A DNA stretch of 64,000 nucleotides, from contig JBLHLT010000003.1 of NCBI GenBank assembly GCA_047621325.1, forward strand, positions 62,001 through 126,000, written 5' to 3'. The DNA comes from Bermanella sp047621325 (GTDB lineage: Bacteria > Pseudomonadota > Gammaproteobacteria > Pseudomonadales > Oceanobacteraceae). Positions 27,592-37,284 of the stretch are shown here, in pieces. Made by a program: the position numbers and the translations under genes. Within the stretch, counting starts at the first letter, position 1. Each line of letters begins with the position of its first letter. Below the pieces are notes generated by a model, which saw nothing but the letters and a program-made list of their open reading frames with translations, did no database searches and was not told where the DNA came from.

Positions 27592-28461
27592 ATGGACAAA
27601 CTAAGGGCCATCAAACTATTTGTCAGATTGGCTGAACTGGGCAGCTTTACTCAAGTGGCTGACGAGCTGAATAGTTCTAAGTCTATGGTGAGTAAAGAGG
27701 TTTCCCGACTAGAAGAGGCTATCGGTGCTCGACTGCTGCACCGCTCTACCCGTCACATACAACTTACGCCTGTGGGTGAAGGCTACTTGAAACACTGCCG
27801 CGAAATTCTTATTAAACTAGATGACGCCGAAGCCTACGTGCAAGATTTACAAGAAACCCCAAAAGGAAAGCTAAGAATCAACGCACCAATGGCATTGGGG
27901 CTAACTGATCTGGCTGAAATGTTTGCCGCGTTTATGATCAAGTTCCCAAACATCGAATTAGACATCAATCTCGATGACGAACCCATAGACTTAATCGAGC
28001 AAGGTTTTGATCTTGGCTTTCGTGCATCAAGTAAACCATTTGATTCTAATTATATTGGGCGGCCACTGACGCGCTTTAGTTATAAAGTGTGTGCCTCTCA
28101 AAACTATCTTACAAACCATCCAGAAATTAGTGCGCCACAAGACTTAACTAAACATAACTGCTTTATTTATCGATATTTTTTAGGCAAAGATGTTTGGCCT
28201 CTGGATGGCCAAGTGCATGTTTCAGGAAGCTTAAAAGTAAACAGCACATTATTTATGATGTCGGCGATTAAAGCAGGTATCGGAATTGGATTGATCCCAG
28301 ACTTTGTTTGCAAAGACATGCTTGAAAATAAAGAGGTGATTGAGATACTGCCTGACGCTAAACGCCCAGACTTAACCTTATATGCTCTATACCCTGCACG
28401 ACAGCATTTACCGCCAGCGTTAAAACATTGCATCGAATTTTTACAGAATTGGTTTGAGTAA
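27592..28461 (+). CDS. LysR-family transcriptional regulator
   Basis: 289 residues. N-terminal winged helix-turn-helix (about 15-65, 'FTQVADELNSSKSMVSKEVSRLEE') and a LysR substrate-binding domain. It belongs to the CrgA/DmlR-like group by its 'GKLRINAPMALGLTDLAEMF' start of the effector domain. It is divergent from the GST gene across 125 bp, the usual place for a LysR operator, so it probably controls the GST/NTF2/tautomerase unit. Confidence 0.93.
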   Translation: MDKLRAIKLFVRLAELGSFTQVADELNSSKSMVSKEVSRLEEAIGARLLHRSTRHIQLTPVGEGYLKHCREILIKLDDAEAYVQDLQETPKGKLRINAPMALGLTDLAEMFAAFMIKFPNIELDINLDDEPIDLIEQGFDLGFRASSKPFDSNYIGRPLTRFSYKVCASQNYLTNHPEISAPQDLTKHNCFIYRYFLGKDVWPLDGQVHVSGSLKVNSTLFMMSAIKAGIGIGLIPDFVCKDMLENKEVIEILPDAKRPDLTLYALYPARQHLPPALKHCIEFLQNWFE

Positions 28462-28476
28462 TAAATAGGAGGGATG

Positions 28477-28514
28477 AAAAGCACTTAAGTATTTGAAACA
28501 ACTTAAGTGCTTTT
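28477..28514. terminator. Bidirectional rho-independent terminator
   Basis: Stem AAAAGCACTTAAGT / ACTTAAGTGCTTTT, 14 bp perfect, 10-nt loop, between the convergent LysR gene and ispH. Confidence 0.85.
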
Positions 28515-28521
28515 GATAAAA

Positions 28522-29466
28522 CTAAACTTCTTTTAAGCGAAGTTCTTTAGGTAAACTAAAGGTAATATTTTCTTCACGGCCTTTAAGTTCCACCGGCAAG
28601 GTGCCACCAAGCTCTTGCACACGAGCAACCACTTGACGAACCAGTACCTCTGGTGCGGATGCACCTGCGGTAATACCTACTTTTTTAGAATCGGCAAACC
28701 AGTCTGCTTGGATCTCGTCTGCATTATCTATTAAGAAGGCTTTCGCCCCCATACGCTCACCCAACTCGCGTAAACGATTAGAGTTAGAACTATTTGGACT
28801 GCCCACCACTAAAATCAAGTCTGATTTTGTGGCTAAATCTTTAACGGCGTCTTGACGATTTTGCGTGGCATAACAAATGTCATCGGTTTTAGGGCCGTGA
28901 ATTTTTGGAAACTTAGCACGTAAAGCGTTAATTACAATGGCGGTATCGTCCATCGACAACGTGGTTTGACTCACATAAGACAGAGCCGTTGGATCACGTG
29001 GTTCAAGTGCCGCGACATCCGCTTCATCTTCAACTAAGTAAATCTCACCACCAGCACTGTGATCATATTGCCCCATAGTGCCTTCAACTTCTGGGTGACC
29101 TTTGTGGCCAATTAAAATCACTTCGCTGCCTTTTTTAGCGTAGCGGGTGACTTCCATATGGACTTTGGTCACTAGCGGACAAGTAGCATCAAATACTTTT
29201 AAGCCGCGATCTTTCGCTTCGTCTTGTACTGCTTTAGACACGCCATGAGCACTAAAAATAACAATACTGTCATCAGGCACTTCATGCAGTTCGTCTACAA
29301 AAATCGCACCGCGATCACGCAAATTATCAACCACAAATTTGTTGTGTACCACTTCATGGCGCACATAAATTGGCGGTTCAAATAAATCCAATGCGCGGTT
29401 AACGATATCAATCGCACGATCAACACCAGCGCAAAAACCGCGAGGATTCGCTAACGTGATATCCAT
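28522..29466 (-). CDS. ispH: 4-hydroxy-3-methylbut-2-enyl diphosphate reductase
   Basis: [4Fe-4S] enzyme for the last step of the MEP isoprenoid pathway, producing IPP and DMAPP. Cluster cysteines appear in 'RGFCAGVDRA', 'DATCPLVTKVH' and 'DDICYATQNRQ'. I place the start at 29466 (MDITLANPRGFCAG), which matches the usual N-terminus; an in-frame ATG at 29478 would overlap fkpB by 11 bp. End of the ribF-ileS-lspA-fkpB-ispH operon. Confidence 0.97.
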   Translation of the reverse strand: MDITLANPRGFCAGVDRAIDIVNRALDLFEPPIYVRHEVVHNKFVVDNLRDRGAIFVDELHEVPDDSIVIFSAHGVSKAVQDEAKDRGLKVFDATCPLVTKVHMEVTRYAKKGSEVILIGHKGHPEVEGTMGQYDHSAGGEIYLVEDEADVAALEPRDPTALSYVSQTTLSMDDTAIVINALRAKFPKIHGPKTDDICYATQNRQDAVKDLATKSDLILVVGSPNSSNSNRLRELGERMGAKAFLIDNADEIQADWFADSKKVGITAGASAPEVLVRQVVARVQELGGTLPVELKGREENITFSLPKELRLKEV

Positions 29467-29467
29467 A

Positions 29468-29902
29468 TTACTGACCATTGGTTACATTGATAATTTCAAC
29501 ATCGAAGGTTAACTCTTGGCCTGCTAATGGGTGATTAAAATCAACCACCACTAAGTTATCTTCAACGGTTTTAATCACACCAGGTAATTCGGCTTTATTA
29601 GCATCAGCAAACGATACAACCATACCCACTTCTAGCTCCATGTCGGCGGCAAAGTCACTGCGCTTCATGTGCTGAATGTTATTTGGATTTGGCTGAGCAA
29701 AGGCTTTTTCTGGTGGCACTACAAAACTTTTTTTATCACCCGCTTCAAGGCCAATGATCAGCGCCTCAAAACCGTCAGGTAAATTGCCATCGCCTACTTT
29801 TAAAACGGCGGGCTTACGATCAAACGTAGAATCCACTTCTTGGCCATCAGCCAGTTTGAGTGAAAAATGGAGTTCTACTTGGTTACCTTGAGCAATTTGC
29901 AT
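29468..29902 (-). CDS. fkpB: FKBP-type peptidyl-prolyl isomerase (SlpA/FkpB)
   Basis: 144 residues. FKBP domain with the SlyD-like insert-in-flap: 'GQEVDSTFDRKPAVLKVGDGNLPDGFE' in pieces, and 'HPLAGQELTFDVEIINV' at the end. Its place between lspA and ispH is the conserved position of fkpB. Cytoplasmic, no signal peptide. Confidence 0.95.
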   Translation of the reverse strand: MQIAQGNQVELHFSLKLADGQEVDSTFDRKPAVLKVGDGNLPDGFEALIIGLEAGDKKSFVVPPEKAFAQPNPNNIQHMKRSDFAADMELEVGMVVSFADANKAELPGVIKTVEDNLVVVDFNHPLAGQELTFDVEIINVTNGQ

Positions 29903-29926
29903 AACTTTACTTCACTTTAAATAGGT

Positions 29927-30448
29927 TTATTTCGACGTTTGATTTTTTTGTAAAAACAAACTGTCGATAAGCAACATGGCAGCACCAACTGAAATAGCGC
30001 TGTCTGCAATATTAAAGGCGGGGAAATAACTTGGGCCCCAATGCACATGAATAAAATCCACCACATGGCCGTAAGCTAAGCGATCATATAAATTACCTAG
30101 CGCCCCACCAATGACCAACGACAACGCCGCCGCCAGCCATTTTTCATGTTCTTTAAGTTTCATTAACCAAACACACAACACGCCACTAACAGAGATAGCA
30201 ATTAAGGTAAAAAACCAACGCTGCCAACCACTCTCGTTTGCTAAAAAGCTAAACGCGGCGCCCTTGTTATACAGTAAGGTTAAATCAAATACTGGCAACA
30301 CATAAACAGGCTGAGCATATTGTAAAAAGTGCTCAGCCATTTGTTTGGTGGCAAAATCTAAAATGATGGTTAGCACTGCTAACCATAACCATTTTAAACG
30401 TGACACTTGCAAGCCAGTAAACTGCTCTTGAATCTGTTTTTTAAACAT
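29927..30448 (-). CDS. lspA: Lipoprotein signal peptidase
   Basis: Inner-membrane aspartyl protease that removes signal peptides from prolipoproteins. 173 residues, four transmembrane helices. The catalytic aspartates are in 'GALGNLYDRLAYGHVVDFI' and 'FNIADSAISVGA'. The start overlaps the ileS stop (TAATG). Its substrates in this window include the beta-helix lipoprotein and the globin lipoprotein. Confidence 0.97.
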   Translation of the reverse strand: MFKKQIQEQFTGLQVSRLKWLWLAVLTIILDFATKQMAEHFLQYAQPVYVLPVFDLTLLYNKGAAFSFLANESGWQRWFFTLIAISVSGVLCVWLMKLKEHEKWLAAALSLVIGGALGNLYDRLAYGHVVDFIHVHWGPSYFPAFNIADSAISVGAAMLLIDSLFLQKNQTSK

Positions 30449-33360
30449 TAAGCAAAAGACCTTTGTTCACCGTCACCCGCTACGTTTTCAACACAACGAC
30501 CACAAAGTGCCTCATGCTCTTTATGAGCACCGACATCTTCACGGTGATGCCAGCAACGACCACACTTCTCATGTTCGCTTGCTTCAACCAATACACGTAG
30601 CCCTTCAATTTCAGTCGCTTGTCCTGCGTTTACATCAAACGCTTTAACATCAGCGGTTGAAGTAATGGTAACAAAACGCAGCTCATCACCTAGACTCGCC
30701 AGATCGCTTGCAAGTTGGCCATCAACAAACAGCGTCACCTTCGCCCCTAAACTTGCACCCACTGTTTTTTCGTTACGGGCTTTTTCTAATAATTTATTCA
30801 CTTCGGTTTTCACCGTCATGATGCGGCGCCAGAAAGCGTCATCGAATTTTTCGTCTTTCGCACTGAATAAATCACCGTACCATTCAGCTAACAGAACGCT
30901 TTCTTCACGCTTACCGTTTGCTGCAACCGGTGCTGGCATTTGTTCCCACGCTTCTTCCGCCGTGAAACTTAAGATCGGAGCCATCCAACGAATCATGGCT
31001 TCAGCCACATGATACAACGCCGTTTGCGCAGAACGACGGGCTGCTGAGTCGGCTTTGGTGGTGTACTGACGATCTTTAATCACATCTAAATAAAAGCCGC
31101 CCAATTCGTTTACACAGAAGTGATGCAGTTTTTGGTAGATGTTGATTAATTGGTATTCGTTGTAGTGCGTTTGAATCTCACCTTGCAGCTTATTCGCTTG
31201 GTCCACAATCCACGCGTCTAGTGGCAATAACTCATCTGCTGCCATCATGTGTTTTTGTGGCTCAAAGCCGTTGATATTCGCCAACAAGAAACGAACCGTG
31301 TTACGAATGCGACGATACGAATCGGCGGTGCGATTTAAGATCTGATCACTCACCGTCATTTCGCTGGTGTAATCGGTAGAGGCAACCCACAAACGTAAAA
31401 TATCACCACCTAACTTATTCACCACGTCTTGCGGTGATACCGTGTTACCAATTGACTTAGACATTTTTTTGCCTTCGCCATCAACGGTAAAGCCATGTGT
31501 CAGTACGGTTTTGTAAGGTGCTTTTCCGCGGGCGCCAACACTGGTTAGCATGGATGATTGGAACCAACCACGATGCTGGTCAGAACCTTCTAAATATAAA
31601 TCAGCCGGTACGTGTAGCTCTGGGTGCTCTTCAAGTACAGCCGTGTGTGTTACGCCCGAATCAAACCACACGTCTAAGGTGTCGGTGATTTTTTGGTAAT
31701 CGCCAGCTTCGCTGCCTAACAATTCACTTGGCTCTAAATCAAACCAAGCATCAATGCCTTCTAGTTCAACTTTTTTCGCAACTTGTTCAATTAATTCGTT
31801 TGTATTTGGGTGCAGCTCACCAGTGACTTTATTAACAAATAATGCAATCGGCACGCCCCAAGTACGCTGGCGAGAAATACACCAGTCAGGACGTGTACCC
31901 ATCATGGCTTCAATACGCGCTTTACCCCAGCTTGGACGCCAATCTACAGAATGCTCAACTTCATGCATGGCTTGTTCTAACAAACCATTTTGCTTCATAG
32001 AGATAAACCACTGCGGCGTTGCACGGAAAATGATTGGGCTCTTGTGTCTCCAGCAATGTGGATAGCTGTGTGTAATGTTTTGCTTTTTAAGCAGCGCACC
32101 TTTTTCATTCAAAAGGCCCAGCACTTTAAAGTTACCTTTATCGGCAACACTTAAACCGGAAAGCTCTAGCGCGCTTAGTGCTTCGTTTTCAATGAACAAG
32201 CCTTCTGCGTTCACCAGCATGGCTTTTGAAGTAATGCCATATTTGTTTGATACCACGTAATCGTCTGCACCATGGAAAGGCGCGGTGTGAACTGAACCCG
32301 TACCAGAGTCTGCCGTTACGTGTAGACCGGTGATAATTGGTACAAATTTTTCTGCTGCACCGTCATCGCTCGGCATAAACGGATGTTTCACGCTAAAGGG
32401 GGCGCTGTCGCTTTCTTCTCGAACCCAACCAAAGTCCGCACCTTTTGCAAAACCGATAGTTTCGTAACCATCAGTCGCAATACCGTAACGCTCCATTGCA
32501 TCGCCAACTAAACCAGTGGCCAATACAATTAGCTCATCGGCTTCTTTTAAATATACCAATGCGTATTCAATTTCTGGATGAACCGATACCGCTTCGTTTG
32601 CAGGCAGGGTCCATGGCGTCGTTGTCCAGATAACGATGCTTGCGGTTTTTGCTGTAAATTCTGCAGCGCTTTTTTCTAGCTTAAATTTAGCGAGTAAATC
32701 CGCTGTGTTTTGAAACGCAAATTTCACATCAATAGAAACGGATTTTTTATCTTGGTATTCAACTTCCGCTTCAGCGAGTGCAGAACCACAATCCATACAC
32801 CAGTTAACCGGTTTTTCACCTTTGTGCAGGTGACCATTGTTGATGATGCGACCAAGTGTACGGATGATGTTGGATTCAAATTTGAAATCCATGGTTAGGT
32901 AAGGTTTATCCCAGTCACCCAATACCATCAAACGTTTGAAATCTTTGCGCTGACCATCAACCTGAGTTTGTGCGTATTCACGGCATTTTTGACGGAAGGT
33001 TTTAGCATCCACCGCGACGCCCGCTTTACCAATTTGTTTTTCAACGTTTAGCTCGATTGGCAAACCATGACAATCCCAACCCGGCACGTAAGGGGCATCT
33101 TTGCCGCTTAAGGTTTGAGACTTAATGATGATGTCTTTTAGGATTTTATTCACCGAGTGACCAATGTGAATATCACCATTGGCGTACGGAGGGCCGTCAT
33201 GCAAAATAAATTTTTCACGACCAGAGCGGGCATTACGAATGGCTTGGTATAAATCCATTTCTTGCCATTTTTGCAAAGTGGCCGGTTCGCGCTGTGCCAA
33301 GTTTCCGCGCATTGGGAAATCGGTTTCTGGAAGATTAAGTGTCGATTTATAGTCGGTCAT
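30448..33360 (-). CDS. ileS: Isoleucyl-tRNA synthetase
   Basis: 970 residues, class I enzyme. HIGH signature at 65-68, KMSKS at about 632-636, CP1 editing domain between them, and a C-terminal zinc module with cysteine pairs 'CGRCWHH' and 'CGRC'. Upstream ribF lies 8 bp away; the lspA start overlaps the stop. Confidence 0.98.
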   Translation of the reverse strand: MTDYKSTLNLPETDFPMRGNLAQREPATLQKWQEMDLYQAIRNARSGREKFILHDGPPYANGDIHIGHSVNKILKDIIIKSQTLSGKDAPYVPGWDCHGLPIELNVEKQIGKAGVAVDAKTFRQKCREYAQTQVDGQRKDFKRLMVLGDWDKPYLTMDFKFESNIIRTLGRIINNGHLHKGEKPVNWCMDCGSALAEAEVEYQDKKSVSIDVKFAFQNTADLLAKFKLEKSAAEFTAKTASIVIWTTTPWTLPANEAVSVHPEIEYALVYLKEADELIVLATGLVGDAMERYGIATDGYETIGFAKGADFGWVREESDSAPFSVKHPFMPSDDGAAEKFVPIITGLHVTADSGTGSVHTAPFHGADDYVVSNKYGITSKAMLVNAEGLFIENEALSALELSGLSVADKGNFKVLGLLNEKGALLKKQNITHSYPHCWRHKSPIIFRATPQWFISMKQNGLLEQAMHEVEHSVDWRPSWGKARIEAMMGTRPDWCISRQRTWGVPIALFVNKVTGELHPNTNELIEQVAKKVELEGIDAWFDLEPSELLGSEAGDYQKITDTLDVWFDSGVTHTAVLEEHPELHVPADLYLEGSDQHRGWFQSSMLTSVGARGKAPYKTVLTHGFTVDGEGKKMSKSIGNTVSPQDVVNKLGGDILRLWVASTDYTSEMTVSDQILNRTADSYRRIRNTVRFLLANINGFEPQKHMMAADELLPLDAWIVDQANKLQGEIQTHYNEYQLINIYQKLHHFCVNELGGFYLDVIKDRQYTTKADSAARRSAQTALYHVAEAMIRWMAPILSFTAEEAWEQMPAPVAANGKREESVLLAEWYGDLFSAKDEKFDDAFWRRIMTVKTEVNKLLEKARNEKTVGASLGAKVTLFVDGQLASDLASLGDELRFVTITSTADVKAFDVNAGQATEIEGLRVLVEASEHEKCGRCWHHREDVGAHKEHEALCGRCVENVAGDGEQRSFA

Positions 33361-33368
33361 TTTGGCTC

Positions 33369-34295
33369 TTACTGTTCGTTAAAATAGGCCTTGGCCAATT
33401 GAATATCGTTGAGAATAGCCGCTTTAAGTTCGTCTAGTCCGTTAAAGCGTTTTTCATCTCGTATTTTTTGCTTGAACACCACTTCAATTCGCTGCCCATA
33501 TAAATCACCGGCAAACCCGAATAAGTGAGGTTCTAAAATAGGTTTGGTGCCACCTATTGTTGGGCGCATACCTATATTGGCCACGCCATTAAAGTTACCC
33601 GCTTGGGTAAATACTTCTACCGCAAACACACCCACCAACGGAATATGATTGCGTTTTAATAATACATTGGCCGTTGGCACACCAAAGGTGCGCGCCAGTT
33701 TTTGGCCATGGGCTACTCGCCCAGAAATACTGTATTCGCGACCCAATAACGTTTGCGCTTGGGCTAAGTCGGCATCGTCTAGTGCTTGGCGAATCAGAGT
33801 GCTGCTCACGCGCTCGCCTTCTTTTTCAACGGTGCGAGTGTCTTGCACTTCAAAGCCAAATTGCTCACCGCTTTTTTGCAAGTAAGCAAAGTCACCACTG
33901 CGATCACAACCAAAACGGAAGTCATCACCAATAATGATGGCTTTTACGTTTAAGCCGTCCACCAGCACTTGTTTTACAAATTGCTCAGCACTTAGGCCGC
34001 GAAAGCGATTGTTAAACGCCATACAAGCCAAAGCATCAATGCCTTGCGCCTCTAAAAGCTGTGTTTTTTCAGCCAGTGTGCTTAAACGCGCCGGCGCTGT
34101 TTGGGCATCAAACCATTCTTTAGGCTGCGGCTCAAATACCATAACCACAGCAGGCAAACCGAGGTTTTGCGCGGTGGCCTTTAATTTATTCAATACACGT
34201 TGATGCCCAAGGTGAACCCCATCAAAATTGCCGATGGTCAGTACACAGCCTTGCTCAAAGGTTTGAATATTATGTAATGCGCGGAAAAACTGCAT
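33369..34295 (-). CDS. ribF: Bifunctional riboflavin kinase / FAD synthetase
   Basis: Converts riboflavin to FMN and FAD. 308 residues. N-terminal nucleotidyltransferase with 'GNFDGVHLGHQ' and C-terminal flavokinase with 'GVPTANVLL' and 'GVANIGMRPT'. Position before ileS is conserved in gammaproteobacteria. No FMN riboswitch is seen upstream. Confidence 0.97.
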   Translation of the reverse strand: MQFFRALHNIQTFEQGCVLTIGNFDGVHLGHQRVLNKLKATAQNLGLPAVVMVFEPQPKEWFDAQTAPARLSTLAEKTQLLEAQGIDALACMAFNNRFRGLSAEQFVKQVLVDGLNVKAIIIGDDFRFGCDRSGDFAYLQKSGEQFGFEVQDTRTVEKEGERVSSTLIRQALDDADLAQAQTLLGREYSISGRVAHGQKLARTFGVPTANVLLKRNHIPLVGVFAVEVFTQAGNFNGVANIGMRPTIGGTKPILEPHLFGFAGDLYGQRIEVVFKQKIRDEKRFNGLDELKAAILNDIQLAKAYFNEQ

Positions 34296-34425
34296 AGTAC
34301 AACTGTAAAATAAAAGCCCGCATTATAGAGGAGGCAAGGCCCAGTGAATAGCCATTAAGGGCCTGCCAAGGGTTTCTGTGATTAATTAAACCCGCAAAAG
34401 CGTGATTCACGACGCAATCGCAAAA

Positions 34426-36000
34426 CTAAGCACTGGTTCTGGCGGATAAATCTTTCAAGCGCACGCCCATCAGCAAAAGTGTTGCGCCATAACTGCCCGC
34501 ACCTGCGGATACCAGAGCCAGCATCCACATGGCTCGCTGCCACTCACTAAATACCATCCACAGCTCAATGGCAGGATTAATAGTTAAAATTACGACCACC
34601 ATCACGCTATTGGCAACGACAATGCGGGTTATCCACTTCCCCCAGCCCGCTTGCGCTTGATAAAAGCCCGCCTTACGCAAGCCAAAAAACAGCCACATCG
34701 CATTCAAATAGGCCGACAACGTAGTGGCAAGCGCCAAGCCAGTATGCGCTAACAACAGCACCAGCGGCAGGTTAAACACCATGTTTGCCACCATGGCGCG
34801 AATGCCTATTTTTACTGGCGTCTTGGTGTCTTGGCGCGCATAAAAGCCCGGAGCCAACACCTTTATCAACATGAACGCCAACAAACCCGAACCATAAGCC
34901 ATAAGGCTAAACGACATATTTTGTACATCATAAGCCGTCATTTCGCCGCGATAAAAAATGGTCGCCATTAACGGCGTCGCCAATAAAACCAAGGCCAGCG
35001 CCGATGGTAGGCCAATTAACAGCACCATGCGTAACCCCCAATCAAGAGTCTGGCTAAATTGCTGCTGATTTTGTGCCGCATGCTTTTGCGACAAGCTGGG
35101 TAAAATCACCACGGCAATCGCAATCGCAAACACACCCAATGGCAACTGGGCTAAGCGGTCGGAGTAGTACAGCCAGCTCACCGAGCCACTTTCAAGAAAC
35201 GACGCCAACAACACATCCAACAGTAAGTTAATTTGGCTTACCGACACACCGAACAACGCAGGCACCATTAACACCAAAATACGTTTAACCCCAGAATCCG
35301 CAAAAGCAGGTTTAGGCAGCGCCAACAACCCAAGCTTCATCACAAATGGCAATTGAAACCCTAACTGCACCACACCCGCCAACATCACACCCCAAGCCAA
35401 TGCCATGAGCGGCTCATTAAACCAAGGGGTAAAATAGTATGTCGCAAGAATTAAACACAGGTTAAGCAATACTGGCGTTACGGCGGGTATCGCAAAATTG
35501 CCATAGGTATTGAGCACACTACCGTAAAAAGCGGTTAGGCTGATTAATAATAAATATGGAAAGGTAATGCGCAGCAGCTCACTGGTCAGTGCGAACTTTG
35601 CAGGGTTTGAGGCAAACCCTGGGGCAAACACCCAAGTCAGTAACGGCGCAGCGGCCACTGCTAAAATAGTGAATGGCCCAATAATGGCCAATAACGTCCC
35701 CGAAACCGCTTTCACCAACGACTTTACGTCGCGCTCTTGCACCTTGTATTCTGACAATACTGGCACAAATGCAACACTAAACGCCCCTTCTGCGAATAAA
35801 CGGCGAAAAAAGTTAGGTATTTTGAAGGCCACAAAAAAAGCATCGGCGCGTGCGCCAAAGTATGACGCGACCAAAACATCACGAGCCAAACCCAGCACAC
35901 GAGACAACAATGTCATGACACTAACAATCGACGATGAGCGTAACAGGCCCGACTTTACTGGTGTTGGCGGTGGATTAACCGGCGTTTCAGGATTACTCAT
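34426..36000 (-). CDS. murJ: Lipid II flippase MurJ
   Basis: Inner-membrane MOP-superfamily transporter that flips lipid II for peptidoglycan synthesis. 524 residues, about 14 transmembrane segments. Typical motifs are 'SSIVSVMTLLSRVLGLARDVLVA', 'ADAFFVAFKIPNFFRRLFAEGAFS' and 'SQKHAAQNQQQFSQTLDWGLR' in pieces. Divergent from rpsT. Confidence 0.97.
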   Translation of the reverse strand: MSNPETPVNPPPTPVKSGLLRSSSIVSVMTLLSRVLGLARDVLVASYFGARADAFFVAFKIPNFFRRLFAEGAFSVAFVPVLSEYKVQERDVKSLVKAVSGTLLAIIGPFTILAVAAAPLLTWVFAPGFASNPAKFALTSELLRITFPYLLLISLTAFYGSVLNTYGNFAIPAVTPVLLNLCLILATYYFTPWFNEPLMALAWGVMLAGVVQLGFQLPFVMKLGLLALPKPAFADSGVKRILVLMVPALFGVSVSQINLLLDVLLASFLESGSVSWLYYSDRLAQLPLGVFAIAIAVVILPSLSQKHAAQNQQQFSQTLDWGLRMVLLIGLPSALALVLLATPLMATIFYRGEMTAYDVQNMSFSLMAYGSGLLAFMLIKVLAPGFYARQDTKTPVKIGIRAMVANMVFNLPLVLLLAHTGLALATTLSAYLNAMWLFFGLRKAGFYQAQAGWGKWITRIVVANSVMVVVILTINPAIELWMVFSEWQRAMWMLALVSAGAGSYGATLLLMGVRLKDLSARTSA

Positions 36001-36109
36001 ACAAGTAGACTTAAGCCATTGTTTTTATTAAAAGATGGGCGCCATTGTAATCTGAGCACGCCATTGGGACGAGCCTTAAATAAGATTTAGGCTTAAACAG
36101 ACAAAGGGT

Positions 36110-36138
36110 TTGACAAAAAGCCCTCCACTCCGGATAAT
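36110..36138 (+). promoter_or_regulatory. Sigma70 promoter of rpsT
   Basis: Consensus -35 TTGACA (36110-36115), 17-bp spacer, -10 GATAAT (36133-36138), about 50 bp before the rpsT start codon. Confidence 0.8.
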
Positions 36139-36187
36139 TCGGCACCCTTAAATCTATTGTAAATACACTTTTCGAAGGAGCCTGATA

Positions 36188-36454
36188 GTGGCAAATTCAG
36201 CTGGATCACGTAAACGCGCTCGTCAGGCGGTTAACCGTCGCTCTCATAACGCTAGCCTACGTTCAATGGTTCGTACTTATCTTAAAAAAGTACGTGCAGC
36301 CATCGACACTAAAAGCTACGACGACGCTCAAGCAGCACTAACTGCTGCAGCACCATTTGTAGATAAAATGGTAACTAAAGGCATCATGCACAAAAACAAA
36401 GCGGCTCGTGTTAAAAGCCGTTTAAACGCTGCGGTAGTTGCCCTTAAAGGTTAA
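36188..36454 (+). CDS. rpsT: 30S ribosomal protein S20
   Basis: 88 residues, Lys/Arg/Ala-rich, full-length bS20 ('RKRARQAVNRRSHNASLRSM', 'MVTKGIMHKNKAARVKSRL'). The codon before it in frame is GTG at 36188, used as start behind AAGGAGCC, an excellent ribosome-binding site. E. coli rpsT also uses a non-ATG start. Single-gene transcript with its own strong promoter and terminator. Confidence 0.97.
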   Translation: MANSAGSRKRARQAVNRRSHNASLRSMVRTYLKKVRAAIDTKSYDDAQAALTAAAPFVDKMVTKGIMHKNKAARVKSRLNAAVVALKG

Positions 36455-36791
36455 TCGCTCAGTGCGGGCTTGTTCGTAAGCCCAATAAAAAAAGCCAGCT
36501 TGCTGGCTTTTTTTATGTCTGCAATATCTAAAACTCACTTCCCTTAAGCCATCTATAAAACCGGTGGATTAGAAAAACAAAGCGCCTGCCAACTTAAATA
36601 TTTAAAAAACGCATCTACCCTAGCCCTGAAGCAACCTCCAACATTCACCCTCCATGCATTCAAAGAACCCCAAGCTATGTACAAAATGCTTATTAGCTTA
36701 TTTTTATCCTAAGGGCTTTTCTTAGCAATTATCTGCCAAGCATGAACTAGAGTTATAAATAGTCACCCTCAACCTTGGCAGGAGCTGCCTC
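36455..36791. other. 337-bp gap after rpsT
   Basis: Apart from the rpsT terminator I see nothing specific in this AT-rich stretch; it presumably holds the promoter of the following small exported-protein gene. Confidence 0.5.
36485..36516 (+). terminator. Rho-independent terminator of rpsT
   Basis: Stem AAAGCCAGC / GCTGGCTTT with a 2-nt apparent loop (4 nt when the closing pair opens) and a T-run. Confidence 0.88.
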
Positions 36792-37139
36792 ATGAAAATC
36801 ATTCTCGCCACCTTAATCAGCACTCTGGCAATGTATGCCCAAGCTTGCTGTGCACAAGATGTGCAAATGAGTGTTTTTAGTCACCAGCAAACATTCAATC
36901 AATTTAGTCAGCACACTACTCAACCTACTTGGCTAATTGGTCAGTCCGGCGAACCTCAGTTAATAGGGTTCACCCAAATAACTCGCACCCAACAGCTCAC
37001 AAATACGACAGGCAACGCTGTAGAGCACACGCTAGGGTTCGGCCTGCATCAGCAAATTACGCCATTTTTATACACGCAGGTAGTTGTCACCGAACAAAAT
37101 GGCGGCCAATCGGCGGTGAAGCTTGGGGTTGAGTTTTAA
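36792..37139 (+). CDS. Small exported protein, unknown
   Basis: 115 residues with a signal peptide (cleavage near ...CCAQ|D). The rest is threonine/glutamine-rich with alternating strands, ending '...AVKLGVEF' with a terminal Phe as in outer-membrane proteins. GGAG lies 8 bp before the ATG. I do not recognise a family. A terminator follows. The coding assignment rests on the signal peptide, the ribosome-binding site and the terminator. Confidence 0.6.
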   Translation: MKIILATLISTLAMYAQACCAQDVQMSVFSHQQTFNQFSQHTTQPTWLIGQSGEPQLIGFTQITRTQQLTNTTGNAVEHTLGFGLHQQITPFLYTQVVVTEQNGGQSAVKLGVEF

Positions 37140-37165
37140 CGCTCTCGGATGTTAGATTTTGGGAA

Positions 37166-37199
37166 GCCGCTTACACTGCAAAGTGAGAGCGGTTTTTTT
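37166..37199 (+). terminator. Probable rho-independent terminator
   Basis: Imperfect stem around CCGCT / AGCGG and CACT / AGTG, followed by seven T. Confidence 0.6.
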
Positions 37200-37212
37200 G
37201 ACTCTGTGCTAA

Positions 37213-37284
37213 TTGCGCACCTGTGCACAATTAACCAATTCTCACCCGCGTGCACCTCTGTACAAGTTGCGCACCTGAGCACGA
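37213..37284. repeat. Three iteron-like near-palindromes
   Basis: Copies at 37213-37230 (TTGCGCACCTGTGCACAA), 37248-37265 (GCGTGCACCTCTGTACAA) and 37267-37284 (TTGCGCACCTGAGCACGA). The first extends to an inverted repeat AATTGCGCAC / GTGCACAATT with one mismatch. Likely operator sites; the binding protein is unknown. Confidence 0.5.

Noticed and set aside
21659..36000. tRNA genes, T-box or FMN riboswitch near lysS, ileS or ribF
   Set aside because: No cloverleaf, T-box or RFN-type sequence was recognised upstream of these genes.
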